Part shown: positions 1-8,747 of the stretch, piece by piece
How the letters are laid out: each line of letters begins with the position of its first letter
Numbering within the stretch: the stretch's first letter is position 1
From: Arcobacter sp. F2176
Lineage (GTDB): Bacteria; Campylobacterota; Campylobacteria; Campylobacterales; Arcobacteraceae
Assembly (NCBI RefSeq): GCF_004116465.1
Contig: NZ_PDJV01000008.1
Span: forward strand, 62,001 to 126,000
Reading direction: 5' to 3'
DNA length: 64,000 nucleotides
The notes under the pieces: generated by a model
Seen by the model: the letters and a program-made list of their open reading frames with translations, nothing else
The model's database searches: none
What the model was told of the DNA's origin: nothing
Made by a program: the position numbers and the translations under genes

Positions 1-2
1 AT

Positions 3-374
3 ATAAAGGAATATTTTGAATTACCATATAGAAATATTACAAATCCTAAGATAAATCTTTCAGAGCTAAGAGAAACCATTGCAAAAATAAAAGCAGATAA
101 AGGAGATACTCATTCACTTGATGAAATGACTCTTTTTCAAACATATAAGAGAATGAGAGATATAGAGGAAAATTCTAAAGTTAAAACAAAAAAAGCAAGA
201 CGTAAAAAAAGTTCAAAAAACCATTTAACCAAAAAACTTGAGCAAGAGAAAAAATTAGTGAAAGAAGAGATAGAAGAAAATCAAGAAGAACTTAGTAAAA
301 CAATTGTTAAAAATATAGAGATAGGAACACCAGAATTGTTTAGTTTTGATTTAATAGAGGAGGATGAAGTATGA
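3..374 (+). CDS. TnsB/TniA-like transposase, C-terminal fragment (5' end outside window)
   Basis: The frame is open to the left edge, so the first in-window ATG (126) is not the real start. The visible part begins with a segment containing LPYRN and ends with a charged tail rich in Lys and Glu. A short hydrophobic/acidic C-terminus follows. This fits the end of TnsB/TniA (Mu/retroviral integrase-type DDE transposases): a beta-barrel remnant, then a basic linker (KKARRKK), then the tail that contacts TnsC. The catalytic DDE domain lies outside the window. The stop overlaps the next gene by 4 nt (ATGA), showing translational coupling. Identification rests on this C-terminal pattern and the tniB-tniQ neighbours. 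Confidence 0.75.
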   Translation: MKEYFELPYRNITNPKINLSELRETIAKIKADKGDTHSLDEMTLFQTYKRMRDIEENSKVKTKKARRKKSSKNHLTKKLEQEKKLVKEEIEENQEELSKTIVKNIEIGTPELFSFDLIEEDEV

Positions 375-1228
375 ATGAAAATTTATCTCCTCAGCTAAAA
401 AAATATCTTGATTTAAGTGATGAAGAAAGAATCTTTTTTATTCAAAAAGATAAATGGATTGATTATCCTGATGCAAATAAAATATTGGCAAAAATTGAAG
501 ATATATACAATGCTCCTAAAAGTATAAGAAGTAGAGGGATGCTTTTGTATGGAGATAGCAACAATGGGAAATCAGCTATTTTAAAACGTTTTTACAGAAA
601 ATTTGCAAAAGATGAGTATATAGATGAAGATGGAGATTTAATTCACTTGATGCCTCTTGTATATGTCATAGCTGAAGCCTCTTCTGATGAGTCAATAATG
701 TTTACTGAAATCTTATCAAGTATGAATGTTCCAGTGAATCATAAAGAGAAAGTCTCAAAGAAAAAGGAAGAGGCAGTTTTTTATTTAAATTTGATGAAAA
801 CAAAATTGATAATAATAGATGAGATTCAAAATGTACTACATGGTCCACATAATAAAATGGCTCAACTTATTACCTCCCTTAAAACATTAAATAATAAAAC
901 AGGAATACCTATAATCCTTGCAGGTACTCAAGATGCTATGTCTGCCATATCAATTGATAATCAAACAAAATCAAGATTTAAACCTTATGAATTACCACTA
1001 TGGAATAATGATGAAAACTTCTTAAGGTTTATTGCTACTATGGAAGCTATGTTACCATTAAAAAAAGCATCAAATATATTTAAAAATTATGAATTACTAA
1101 GTTATCTTCATGGACTATCAAAAGGATGTATTGGAGAAGCAATAGATATTTTAAAAGATGCTTCAATTTATGCTATTAGAACAAAAAGTGAAAGAATTAC
1201 AAAAAAAGAGATAAAGGAGTCGTTATGA
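371..1228 (+). CDS. tniB: TniB/TnsC-like AAA+ transposition ATPase
   Basis: This 285-residue protein is the AAA+ regulator that links target selection (TniQ) to the transposase. Walker A is GDSNNGKS at about residues 61-68. Walker B is LIIIDE at about 146-151, followed by IQNVLHG, typical of TniB/TnsC. A sensor-like segment (IPIILAGTQDA) follows. The length matches Tn5053 TniB and the short TnsC class rather than the roughly 550-residue TnsC of Tn7 itself. The start overlaps the transposase stop (ATGA). The stop overlaps the ATG of tniQ in the same way, so the three genes form one translationally coupled unit. Confidence 0.9.
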   Translation: MNENLSPQLKKYLDLSDEERIFFIQKDKWIDYPDANKILAKIEDIYNAPKSIRSRGMLLYGDSNNGKSAILKRFYRKFAKDEYIDEDGDLIHLMPLVYVIAEASSDESIMFTEILSSMNVPVNHKEKVSKKKEEAVFYLNLMKTKLIIIDEIQNVLHGPHNKMAQLITSLKTLNNKTGIPIILAGTQDAMSAISIDNQTKSRFKPYELPLWNNDENFLRFIATMEAMLPLKKASNIFKNYELLSYLHGLSKGCIGEAIDILKDASIYAIRTKSERITKKEIKESL

Positions 1229-2405
1229 TCTCAAAAAAGAACTAAACTATCCATTTCAAATACATTTACACCCTTTAGAAGATGAACTTTTAAGCTCATG
1301 GCTAACAAGAATGGCTCATGCCCATTATATGTATCCTACAACCTTTTTAAATTTGCATATTAAAAATACAAGAAAAAATTCATATACTCGTAAAGACTTA
1401 GATTTTTATGACAATCAAGAGTTTTTTGATTTGTTAGCTATGAAGAGTATTTTGACAAAAGAAGAGCTACATAAGATATCTTTACGAAGTCAAGAAGGCT
1501 ATCTTTTTATAAATCAAAGTTTATATCCTCCACAGCAAATAAGAAGACTAATAGATAAAAGAACACACTTTGGCTTGATGTACTGCCCTAAATGTTTAGA
1601 AACCGATGAAATACCTTATTGGAGAAAGAAGTGGAGATACTTTTTTTATACAGCTTGTCCTAAACATAAGATTTTTTTAACTGATAGATGTTGGCATTGT
1701 TATAAACCAATAAAACTTTTAAAGACGGAATTAACGGATAAGATAAAATACTGTAGCAATTGTGGTGCAGATTTAGGTTTGACTGATACACATCAAGATA
1801 ATATCCCCGATGATTATGGCTTAGAAGCTATAAGATGGTTTGAAGAGGGTTTAGAAAGAGGATATTTTGAGATAAATGGACAAAAAGTTTGGTCTGTAAT
1901 GTTTTTTCATATCTTTTGTAGATTATATTATCTGTTAGATAGAAAACAAGATTTAGTTTTAAAAAACTTTTCAAAACTAGACGAATATAAATTAATATGC
2001 AAAAAATTAGAGGTTTATAATTCAAAAAAAGCAAGTGCTATTTATAAAACTTTTTATGTAAATAGTATGATTTATCATCTATTCAAAAACTTTCCTTTTA
2101 ACTTTTTAGATTTTATTCAATCTAATCATTTAACATATAAAGAGTTCACTCATGGACTTAAATATATACCTTATTGGTATGAACGAATGTTAAAAGAACT
2201 TATTCCTAAAGAAAATAAAAGTGGAAGAATAATTAGTGAAAGTGAAGTAATTGGTGCGATAAATTATTTAGAAAGACAAGATAAAATTGTAAATCAGAAA
2301 AATGTAGCCGAAATTGTAGGTTGCCATTTTACAATTCATAAGGGATTTGTAAAAATTTATAAAAATTCACAAAGTAAAATTTGTTTTACGTTTTCTCCAT
2401 CTTGA
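1225..2405 (+). CDS. tniQ: TniQ target-selection protein; frame broken by -1 at an A-AAA-AAG heptamer
   Basis: TniQ proteins choose the target and recruit the TniB/TnsC ATPase. From 1239 on, the frame gives a typical TniQ N-terminus (LSSWLTRMAHAH). Two zinc knuckles follow (CPKC with CPKH; CWHC with CSNC), then a C-terminal helix-turn-helix-like region. No ATG exists in this frame before 1311, and starting there would delete the conserved N-terminus. A start with a good ribosome-binding site (AAGGAG at 1214-1219) lies at 1225 in another frame: ATG ATC TCA AAA AAG AAC TAA. A -1 slip at 1233-1239 joins the two frames into a product of about 393 residues, close to Tn5053 TniQ. The break could be programmed frameshifting, a homopolymer mutation, or a sequencing error. 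Confidence 0.85.
1233..1239 (+). other. Candidate -1 ribosomal frameshift heptamer A-AAA-AAG at start of tniQ
   Basis: In the frame set by ATG 1225, the codons read TCA AAA AAG AAC TAA. The heptamer A AAA AAG is the X-XXY-YYZ slippery sequence used in E. coli dnaX and in many IS3-family transposases. A Shine-Dalgarno-like AGGAG lies 13 nt upstream, the kind of spacing that stimulates -1 slippage. After the slip, the first codon (GAA at 1239) is in the TniQ frame and the zero frame stops at 1243. I saw no strong downstream stem-loop. Confidence 0.55.
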
Positions 2406-5348
2406 AACTTCATAACCTATAGGAAGGGGTTTAAACTTAGGATTTAGAGAAGACTTTTTTTGTCTTTGAAATCTTCTTAATTCATCAAAGTTAATACTCC
2501 CTAAAACATAAAAGTCACTAATTCCCCCTTTTACACGAATTAAATCTCTTTTATAGGATTCCTTAAAAGGAACTCTTATTCTACTGTCACCATATGTTCT
2601 ATTGTTTATTTGTATAACAAATGAATGTAAATCATATGCAGTAGATTCTATTAGGGAATTAAATGTTTCAATATCTGAATTCCATTCTAAAATAAATAAA
2701 CCATCAATTTTACCTTGAAAAAAAGATCTATTTAGAATATTTGTAAGATCACTGCATATCAATAATCCAAAATAAAATTCACCATGTTTATAAATTGGAA
2801 GGTTTGTATTGGAAATTGGTGGTTCATATAGTTTTTTACTTTGTGTAGTTAAGTATTTTTTTTCAGCTAATGCTGGTTTTAACTTTGATTGTAAATAAAT
2901 TAAATTAGTTTTATATCCTGGCCAATCAGTAACTAGGGATAGTAAACTATCATTCTTCAAACCTTTTATTTTAGGTTCTGAATAATATTCTAAGCCACAT
3001 ATTAATGAAATTCCATGTTGGGCAAGCTTATATGCTATACTGAAGGCCCATCTTCTTGGTATACTACATTCAGGAAAAGTTATATAATTAATTTTGTTCT
3101 TTTCTTTTAGTATTTTATTAATTAATTGCGTTAGATTTGAGTATCTTTGAACAGACCTATCGGGGGTACCTTTTACAACAGCTTCCCATTGCTTATCCTC
3201 TGTTTTATAACTTGTTAAAGCAACAATAATTTGTTTATTTATAATTTTATTTGGAATATTAAGGAGTAATGTCTCATCCAAAGCTGAAAAGCCTATAATC
3301 TCATCACTTTTAACTCCTGCACCTCTTAATCCTAAGATAGCTCTTTTTAAGAGGCTTCTATTATGTAGTGTTTCTGGAATTATTAGTATAATTTCTTGTA
3401 GGGTTAGAGGTCTTGTGGGGAAGGTTAATGCTTTCCAATGAGGTATTTTTAAATTTGCAGCCTCTCTAAAGTACCTTATAGAAGCGAGTTTAAGTATTTT
3501 TTGAATAGATCTTCTTTTTGGTATATCTTTATCCTTCGCATCTTCAGTTTGAGAGTAATACCAATATTCTTTATATGGACGTTTCCCTAAATCTTTAATT
3601 AATAAGGTATTACTTAGTTTTTTTATAGAGTCTCTTCTAGAAGGAAGATTTTTATCTTGAGTAATATTTTGTAGCTTGCGTATAATTCTCCCAAGTTTCG
3701 TCCATTCCTCAAAGCCTTTAACTGTTGAAGAAACAAAAGCAGTTTCTATAAGGACTTTAACCATATATTGTTTATAGCTATTAAATTTAATTTGTATATC
3801 TGTTTTATCATCTGTAGTTTCTTCAAGGAGTTGAAAGGTAAAGATTAAATTATCGATAAACTCTGAAGCTTCTTTTAAATCATTACAAGCAATCATAATA
3901 GAGAATATTCTATTGTAATATCCTGTATAATCAAAAATACCTGAAGGTGCTAAGAGATATCTATTTATTAGAGTATAAAATTTTACTCTCAAATCTTTCC
4001 AATTACTTGATTTTAAGTCTTTTGCATAAGATTCAATATCTTTTAATAATAGTGAAAAGCCTAGCCTTTTTATAGAAACTACATCTGTTTTTCTAAGTGC
4101 ATCTGCTTCAAGGCTAGCATCTGCTGTACTAAGTAATGCTCTTGCTGCCATTTCAGAAGTTGAATCAGGTAGATTAGCTAATAAGCGATATTCACTAGAT
4201 TGAAGTTTAATTTGCTTATTAATATTATTGATTAAATCAAGACCATGTTCACTAGATAAATAGAATATTTTTTGCTTATCACTACCAAAAATTAAGGTTG
4301 AATCTAAACTATACTGAAAGTTAATTGTTAAACTATCATTATTTTTTTGCAAACATGGTATATTGGTAGTTATCCAATTCATTAGATTTTCTGCATTTTG
4401 AATCTCTTGGGGAGAATTAATAACTAAAAAAATATCATCTACATATCTACCATAGTAGAGAGGGTTAATGTGTTCGTTAATTTGCTTATCAAATTCATAT
4501 AATAAAATATTTGAGATTATTTTTGAAGCAGAAAGTCCTACGGGCAATGCACCCTCTGTTCGAGAATCGTAATCTGGAGTGTATTTATACCAAGTGTTCA
4601 TGGCACTAATAATTTCTTCTGTCAATAATTTACTATTTGTATCTAAAGTTACCCCAATAATCTTTAGAAATGTTGGGGCTAAAATAAAATTTGGACTTAC
4701 ATTATGATAAAATCTTGATAAATCCATTGTAATTGCATGAATATTCAATCCCTTTTCTACAGATATTTTCATTGTATCGAGACCTTTTTCTCTCCACTTC
4801 TTGTATGCTGAAAAATATGGTTGAAATAATCCTAAGGTATCTGTGTTAATTTCGCCTATCTCATCAGTTTTTTCTTTATATCTTCTAAGTCTATTTCCAT
4901 AGGTAAAGTTTTTATTAAGTTTTTCTTCAAATAGGTGACCTACTTTTAGAATCCAAAGGCTTGAAATAATATGAAAATTAACAGATGCATCAATGACTAA
5001 TCTATATGTAGTTTCGAGTTTTTTTTTGTTATTTAAATCAAATTGTCTGGACCAGTTTTCAAAAGGATCAAGACCTACATAGTGGCTTTTTTCTTGCCAA
5101 TTTGAAGTATTGATTGATTTAGGCATATAAAGGGAGTTTCCTAAGTATTCTTTATCTAAATGCCATAGTGTTTCTTTATCTTGTAATTTTTTTTGTAATT
5201 TTTTTAGGTTATTATCCAAATTTTCTTCATATTTGGCGAATGAAATGGAAGTTGGATGGTTACCATCATAAAAAGATTCAACTTTTGCTTTTTTGTAAGC
5301 TAAGTAGAGATCTGCTAATGTAATAAAATTATTAGAATATTTTTTCAT
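2367..5348 (-). CDS. Reverse transcriptase-nitrilase fusion, class 1 defence RT (DRT1-like)
   Basis: The 993-residue protein has an N-terminal reverse transcriptase with motif A (MDLSRFYHNV, about 208-217), motif B (ALPVGLSASKIISN) and the catalytic YVDD box at about 302-305. A long helical middle follows. The C-terminal third resembles the nitrilase/C-N hydrolase fold: FPECS supplies the catalytic Glu and LLICSDL the catalytic Cys. RT plus nitrilase is the architecture of DRT type 1 (UG1-like) anti-phage systems. The start at 5348 is preferred over an upstream in-frame start at 5441 because it lies 10 nt after the NurA-like stop. The 3' end overlaps tniQ, convergently, by 39 bp. No group II intron maturase features or retron msr/msd are evident. 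Confidence 0.85.
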   Translation of the reverse strand: MKKYSNNFITLADLYLAYKKAKVESFYDGNHPTSISFAKYEENLDNNLKKLQKKLQDKETLWHLDKEYLGNSLYMPKSINTSNWQEKSHYVGLDPFENWSRQFDLNNKKKLETTYRLVIDASVNFHIISSLWILKVGHLFEEKLNKNFTYGNRLRRYKEKTDEIGEINTDTLGLFQPYFSAYKKWREKGLDTMKISVEKGLNIHAITMDLSRFYHNVSPNFILAPTFLKIIGVTLDTNSKLLTEEIISAMNTWYKYTPDYDSRTEGALPVGLSASKIISNILLYEFDKQINEHINPLYYGRYVDDIFLVINSPQEIQNAENLMNWITTNIPCLQKNNDSLTINFQYSLDSTLIFGSDKQKIFYLSSEHGLDLINNINKQIKLQSSEYRLLANLPDSTSEMAARALLSTADASLEADALRKTDVVSIKRLGFSLLLKDIESYAKDLKSSNWKDLRVKFYTLINRYLLAPSGIFDYTGYYNRIFSIMIACNDLKEASEFIDNLIFTFQLLEETTDDKTDIQIKFNSYKQYMVKVLIETAFVSSTVKGFEEWTKLGRIIRKLQNITQDKNLPSRRDSIKKLSNTLLIKDLGKRPYKEYWYYSQTEDAKDKDIPKRRSIQKILKLASIRYFREAANLKIPHWKALTFPTRPLTLQEIILIIPETLHNRSLLKRAILGLRGAGVKSDEIIGFSALDETLLLNIPNKIINKQIIVALTSYKTEDKQWEAVVKGTPDRSVQRYSNLTQLINKILKEKNKINYITFPECSIPRRWAFSIAYKLAQHGISLICGLEYYSEPKIKGLKNDSLLSLVTDWPGYKTNLIYLQSKLKPALAEKKYLTTQSKKLYEPPISNTNLPIYKHGEFYFGLLICSDLTNILNRSFFQGKIDGLFILEWNSDIETFNSLIESTAYDLHSFVIQINNRTYGDSRIRVPFKESYKRDLIRVKGGISDFYVLGSINFDELRRFQRQKKSSLNPKFKPLPIGYEVSRWRKRKTNFTL

Positions 5349-5358
5349 TTCTTCGCAC

Positions 5359-6771
5359 TTATATAGTTTTAGAGTTACTAATTGACTCTTTTGTAAATAG
5401 TGTAAGCATTTTATTACTTGGAATATCTGAAAGTGACACAAGTTTATTTATTAGAGTAACTGGAATAAAAGCTCTATTATACATATCACACCGAAGTTCA
5501 CAAAGTATATTAATCATTGTTTTAAGATTTAAGAAATCTTCAACATTTGGGTTATTAATATATTTTATATAATCCATACATTTATTATTTTCACTAATGC
5601 AAGGAAGAGGAAAATCTACTACAAAGGATAAACTATTGTCAAGTTTATACATCATCTTTGTACCAAAATAAGTATTCTCACCAAAGACAGTTGACGTATC
5701 TCCTGTTATGTATTTTTTTATATATTTTAAGTTAGGTAAAACAAGAGTGTTATTTTTAATTTTATTTTCCATATTAGAAAGATGTTCAATAAACATACCA
5801 CTCTTTTCTAATCCTACGATATTTACAAAACTTCTTTTACCTTTAATCGATGCTTTATATAAAGTTTGAATAAAAGGTCTTACTACATATTTATTAAAAT
5901 CATCTAGCCTACTATATAAAGCTAAAGAACCATCTTTTATAAACATGCACTTTGCTAATTCTTGTGCTTTTTTATTTTCATGGGCTACCCTAAAAAAAGT
6001 TAAAATCAAACAGACTTCAAAAACACTCATTAAATAAGAAACTATACCTGTTGCACCATTAAAATCATCAACTAAATCATGTAAACTAAAAATATCTGTA
6101 AAATATATTATTTCTCCGCAATCACACTTAATAGTATCGTTAATACAATCATCATAGGTTGATTTTTTTTTAAAGGCTACTCTACTTTTACAATTATGGC
6201 AAGTTACACTAATTTCACCTTTACCTTTATTCTCATGACTAAGATATTCTTTAAAAGTAAGCCATTTAACAGTATTTAAAAGAGTACTTTTTGAATCTCT
6301 ATCAGTTAATTTATTTTCAAGAAAAATTTTGAAAATAGTTTCTCTTATTGTATTAACAAAGGTTCCTGTTTTAAATTTTATTATTTTAACAGGAAGCACA
6401 AAATGATATTTATATAAATTTTTTAATTTTCCAATATCATCAGGATCAATAGTTTGTTGTTCATTTAAGGTTTTAAGTAATTTTCTATCAAAGTATAAAA
6501 AGCCTAAACTATAATATGCAAGTTGAGCAGAAGGATAGTTGTCTTTTATCGTAACTATTTGATAGCCTCCATCTACAACGAAGATTTGTTCTATGTCTGA
6601 TTCCACTTTATCTTCTATAGTTGAAAAATCTGTACTAAATTCTTTAAGATCAAGATCTGATAAATGTTCAACATCAGGTATATAACAATTTTTTAAGTAG
6701 TCTTGAACCTTTTTATCATTAATAATATATTGATGATTAAATTTTGATGCTTTTTCCCCTGGTTGTCCCAT
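5359..6771 (-). CDS. NurA-like nuclease with zinc-finger insertion
   Basis: Seen: VDGG near residue 70, an IKDGSLALYSRL segment in the middle, a GLEKSGMF segment, and an N-R-A-F-I-P region near the C-terminus. These match the order of conserved acidic motifs in NurA, the 5'-3' DNA nuclease that partners HerA. A four-cysteine element (CHNC then CDC, about residues 190-220) is inserted between them and could bind zinc. ATG 6771 is chosen over a TTG at 6783 because it directly follows the HerA stop (TAA-C-ATG) and has GAGG upstream. At 470 residues it is longer than archaeal NurA. The adjacent HerA-like translocase supports the call. Confidence 0.65.
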   Translation of the reverse strand: MGQPGEKASKFNHQYIINDKKVQDYLKNCYIPDVEHLSDLDLKEFSTDFSTIEDKVESDIEQIFVVDGGYQIVTIKDNYPSAQLAYYSLGFLYFDRKLLKTLNEQQTIDPDDIGKLKNLYKYHFVLPVKIIKFKTGTFVNTIRETIFKIFLENKLTDRDSKSTLLNTVKWLTFKEYLSHENKGKGEISVTCHNCKSRVAFKKKSTYDDCINDTIKCDCGEIIYFTDIFSLHDLVDDFNGATGIVSYLMSVFEVCLILTFFRVAHENKKAQELAKCMFIKDGSLALYSRLDDFNKYVVRPFIQTLYKASIKGKRSFVNIVGLEKSGMFIEHLSNMENKIKNNTLVLPNLKYIKKYITGDTSTVFGENTYFGTKMMYKLDNSLSFVVDFPLPCISENNKCMDYIKYINNPNVEDFLNLKTMINILCELRCDMYNRAFIPVTLINKLVSLSDIPSNKMLTLFTKESISNSKTI

Positions 6772-6772
6772 G

Positions 6773-8743
6773 TTATACCTCAAATCTTTTGATTTGTACA
6801 GGGATAATAAAATTATTAGAATAAGTTTTTATTCTAGCATATCCTACATCACTATTTTTCATAATACTATCACTAAAATCACCAAAATCATAATATTTTT
6901 CTAAAGCTCTTAATTCATCCCTATTATTAAGATGAGAAATAAACCAATTTTGTGTATTTTTTAAGATACTTGAAGAAATTGAACTAACTTCTTGAGTAGA
7001 GTAACTAATACCAAGTTTTAGTTTTGCCCCCTCTTTGGCTAATCTATTGTAAATACTTTTTAAATCTTTATCATCTTTTGGAAAGATATTATGTGCCTCT
7101 TCAAAATACATCTGTATAAATTCAGGTTCTATATCCTCTGTAAATTTATTCATGGATTCATTAAAAATATGAGTACAAAGTCTTGTGATATAAGTCTTTT
7201 GAATTTGTTCACTAGCACTTGATAAATCCACTAGAACAATTTTTCCTTCTCTTAACAGTTTATCTATCTCAATTTTATAATCACTATCCCCATTAGTTGA
7301 GTGCAATTTAGAATATTCTAATAAAATTTTATAACCGCCACCTCTATTGGCGAGGAGCATATTATATAAAGCTTCATAATCTCTATCCCAAACATCTAAA
7401 CTTGTACTTTTTGATTTTACAGTTTGCATTAATTCATAATTAGTTTCAAACCATTTATCTGCATCTTTAATAGAAATTCCATCATTACTAATAGAGGCTC
7501 CATCTATACCTTTAAAATAAAGTTTGTAATTTTGATTAACTTTAAAGCCAGCTCTGTATAAAATACATTTGTATAGAGCAATTTTTCTAAGCCTATTACT
7601 TTTATAAAAAGATTTTTCTTTTTCATTTTTTTCAATATCATCTTCATCATAAGTATCAAATAATTTAACATTTTTAAAAGCACTTACATATTGTTTATCT
7701 TGAAACATCAATTGTTCACATAAAAAATCAAAGGTAAATTCTAACATAGAGTTATTGTAAAAATTATACTGCAAAGCTCTAACATCTGCATATTTATCAA
7801 CTTTTTTAGGAGATACAGAATACCTGATAACTGTTCCATTTGTACTAAATTTATCATAAATAGAACCAACATCTTGTTTATTAGGAAAAGTATATTCACC
7901 GTTTATGTCAAAGACAATTTGCCCTATAGCTTTTTTAAAGTTTTCACTTTCAGTTGTTAGTTGCTTTGTTTTATTGTGCTCGATAAATTTTTTATTTAAA
8001 TCAACTATAGCACTCATTACTATTTTAATAGTATTTGATTTACCAGTTCTTGTCATACCAAAGAATGCTGTTCTTCTTGCAACGATATCATTTGGTTTTA
8101 TGACAACAGGAACTGAATAATCACCTTGATTTAATAAAGTATAGGATTTACTTGAAGAGTACCTAAGATCTCCAATTTTTACCTCTAGATTAATTTCATC
8201 AGTGTCTTTTTCATTTTTAGAGTTTACAATCTTTGCTAGTTGTTCATTAGAGGGTTTAAATACTTTATATTTGTGTGCCCCTAAAAAGTTTTCAAGGTCT
8301 GTTCCAAATTTTAACTCTTTTTCTTCAAAAAAGAAAGTACCTAAAATTCTACAGTTCAAACCTGAAAATTGATAATAATTTTTAGTATAAACATCAGGAG
8401 ACAAATTCTTTCTAGCTTCAGGTTGTTCCATATAAGTGTCAATCATAGCTTCAATTATCATACTTGATTGAGGAATTTTCGCAATATCTACAACTCTCAA
8501 TAAAATTCCCTCTTTAGAATATTTTGATAGTTCATTATTATAAATTGCAATTAAGAAGGTACCATGAGGGAGCCCTTTTACATTAAGTTTCCATTTGTCA
8601 TTAGTAAGAATTTTTGCATTATTGTAATCTACTTCGTATGTAAACCCAACAAATTTTTCATCATTATATTCAATTGATTCGAAAAAACCACCTGCTATTT
8701 CTGATTGAGAATTTTTAGATGTGAGATTATCAAGAAATTCCAT
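6773..8743 (-). CDS. HerA-like hexameric DNA translocase ATPase (DUF87 family)
   Basis: The 656-residue protein has an N-terminal barrel-like region ending in KIGDLRYSSS, then Walker A GMTRTGKS at about 229-236. A Walker B region (FIQMYFEEAHNIFP) follows, then a sensor/arginine-finger region (YSTQEVSSISSSILKNTQN). This is the FtsK/HerA arrangement. HerA forms rings that pump DNA and activate NurA-type nucleases. A strong Shine-Dalgarno (AAGGAGAA) sits just upstream, and the gene is 4 nt from the methyltransferase stop. Next to a methylase, it likely acts as the motor of a restriction-like or phage-exclusion complex. That role is inferred. Confidence 0.85.
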   Translation of the reverse strand: MEFLDNLTSKNSQSEIAGGFFESIEYNDEKFVGFTYEVDYNNAKILTNDKWKLNVKGLPHGTFLIAIYNNELSKYSKEGILLRVVDIAKIPQSSMIIEAMIDTYMEQPEARKNLSPDVYTKNYYQFSGLNCRILGTFFFEEKELKFGTDLENFLGAHKYKVFKPSNEQLAKIVNSKNEKDTDEINLEVKIGDLRYSSSKSYTLLNQGDYSVPVVIKPNDIVARRTAFFGMTRTGKSNTIKIVMSAIVDLNKKFIEHNKTKQLTTESENFKKAIGQIVFDINGEYTFPNKQDVGSIYDKFSTNGTVIRYSVSPKKVDKYADVRALQYNFYNNSMLEFTFDFLCEQLMFQDKQYVSAFKNVKLFDTYDEDDIEKNEKEKSFYKSNRLRKIALYKCILYRAGFKVNQNYKLYFKGIDGASISNDGISIKDADKWFETNYELMQTVKSKSTSLDVWDRDYEALYNMLLANRGGGYKILLEYSKLHSTNGDSDYKIEIDKLLREGKIVLVDLSSASEQIQKTYITRLCTHIFNESMNKFTEDIEPEFIQMYFEEAHNIFPKDDKDLKSIYNRLAKEGAKLKLGISYSTQEVSSISSSILKNTQNWFISHLNNRDELRALEKYYDFGDFSDSIMKNSDVGYARIKTYSNNFIIPVQIKRFEV

Positions 8744-8747
8744 TATA

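Noticed and set aside
2367-5348. Group II intron maturase or retron as the identity of the reverse transcriptase
   Set aside because: There is no maturase X domain, HNH nuclease or intron-like flanks, and no msr/msd-like inverted structure beside it. The C-terminal nitrilase-like domain fits class 1 defence RTs instead.
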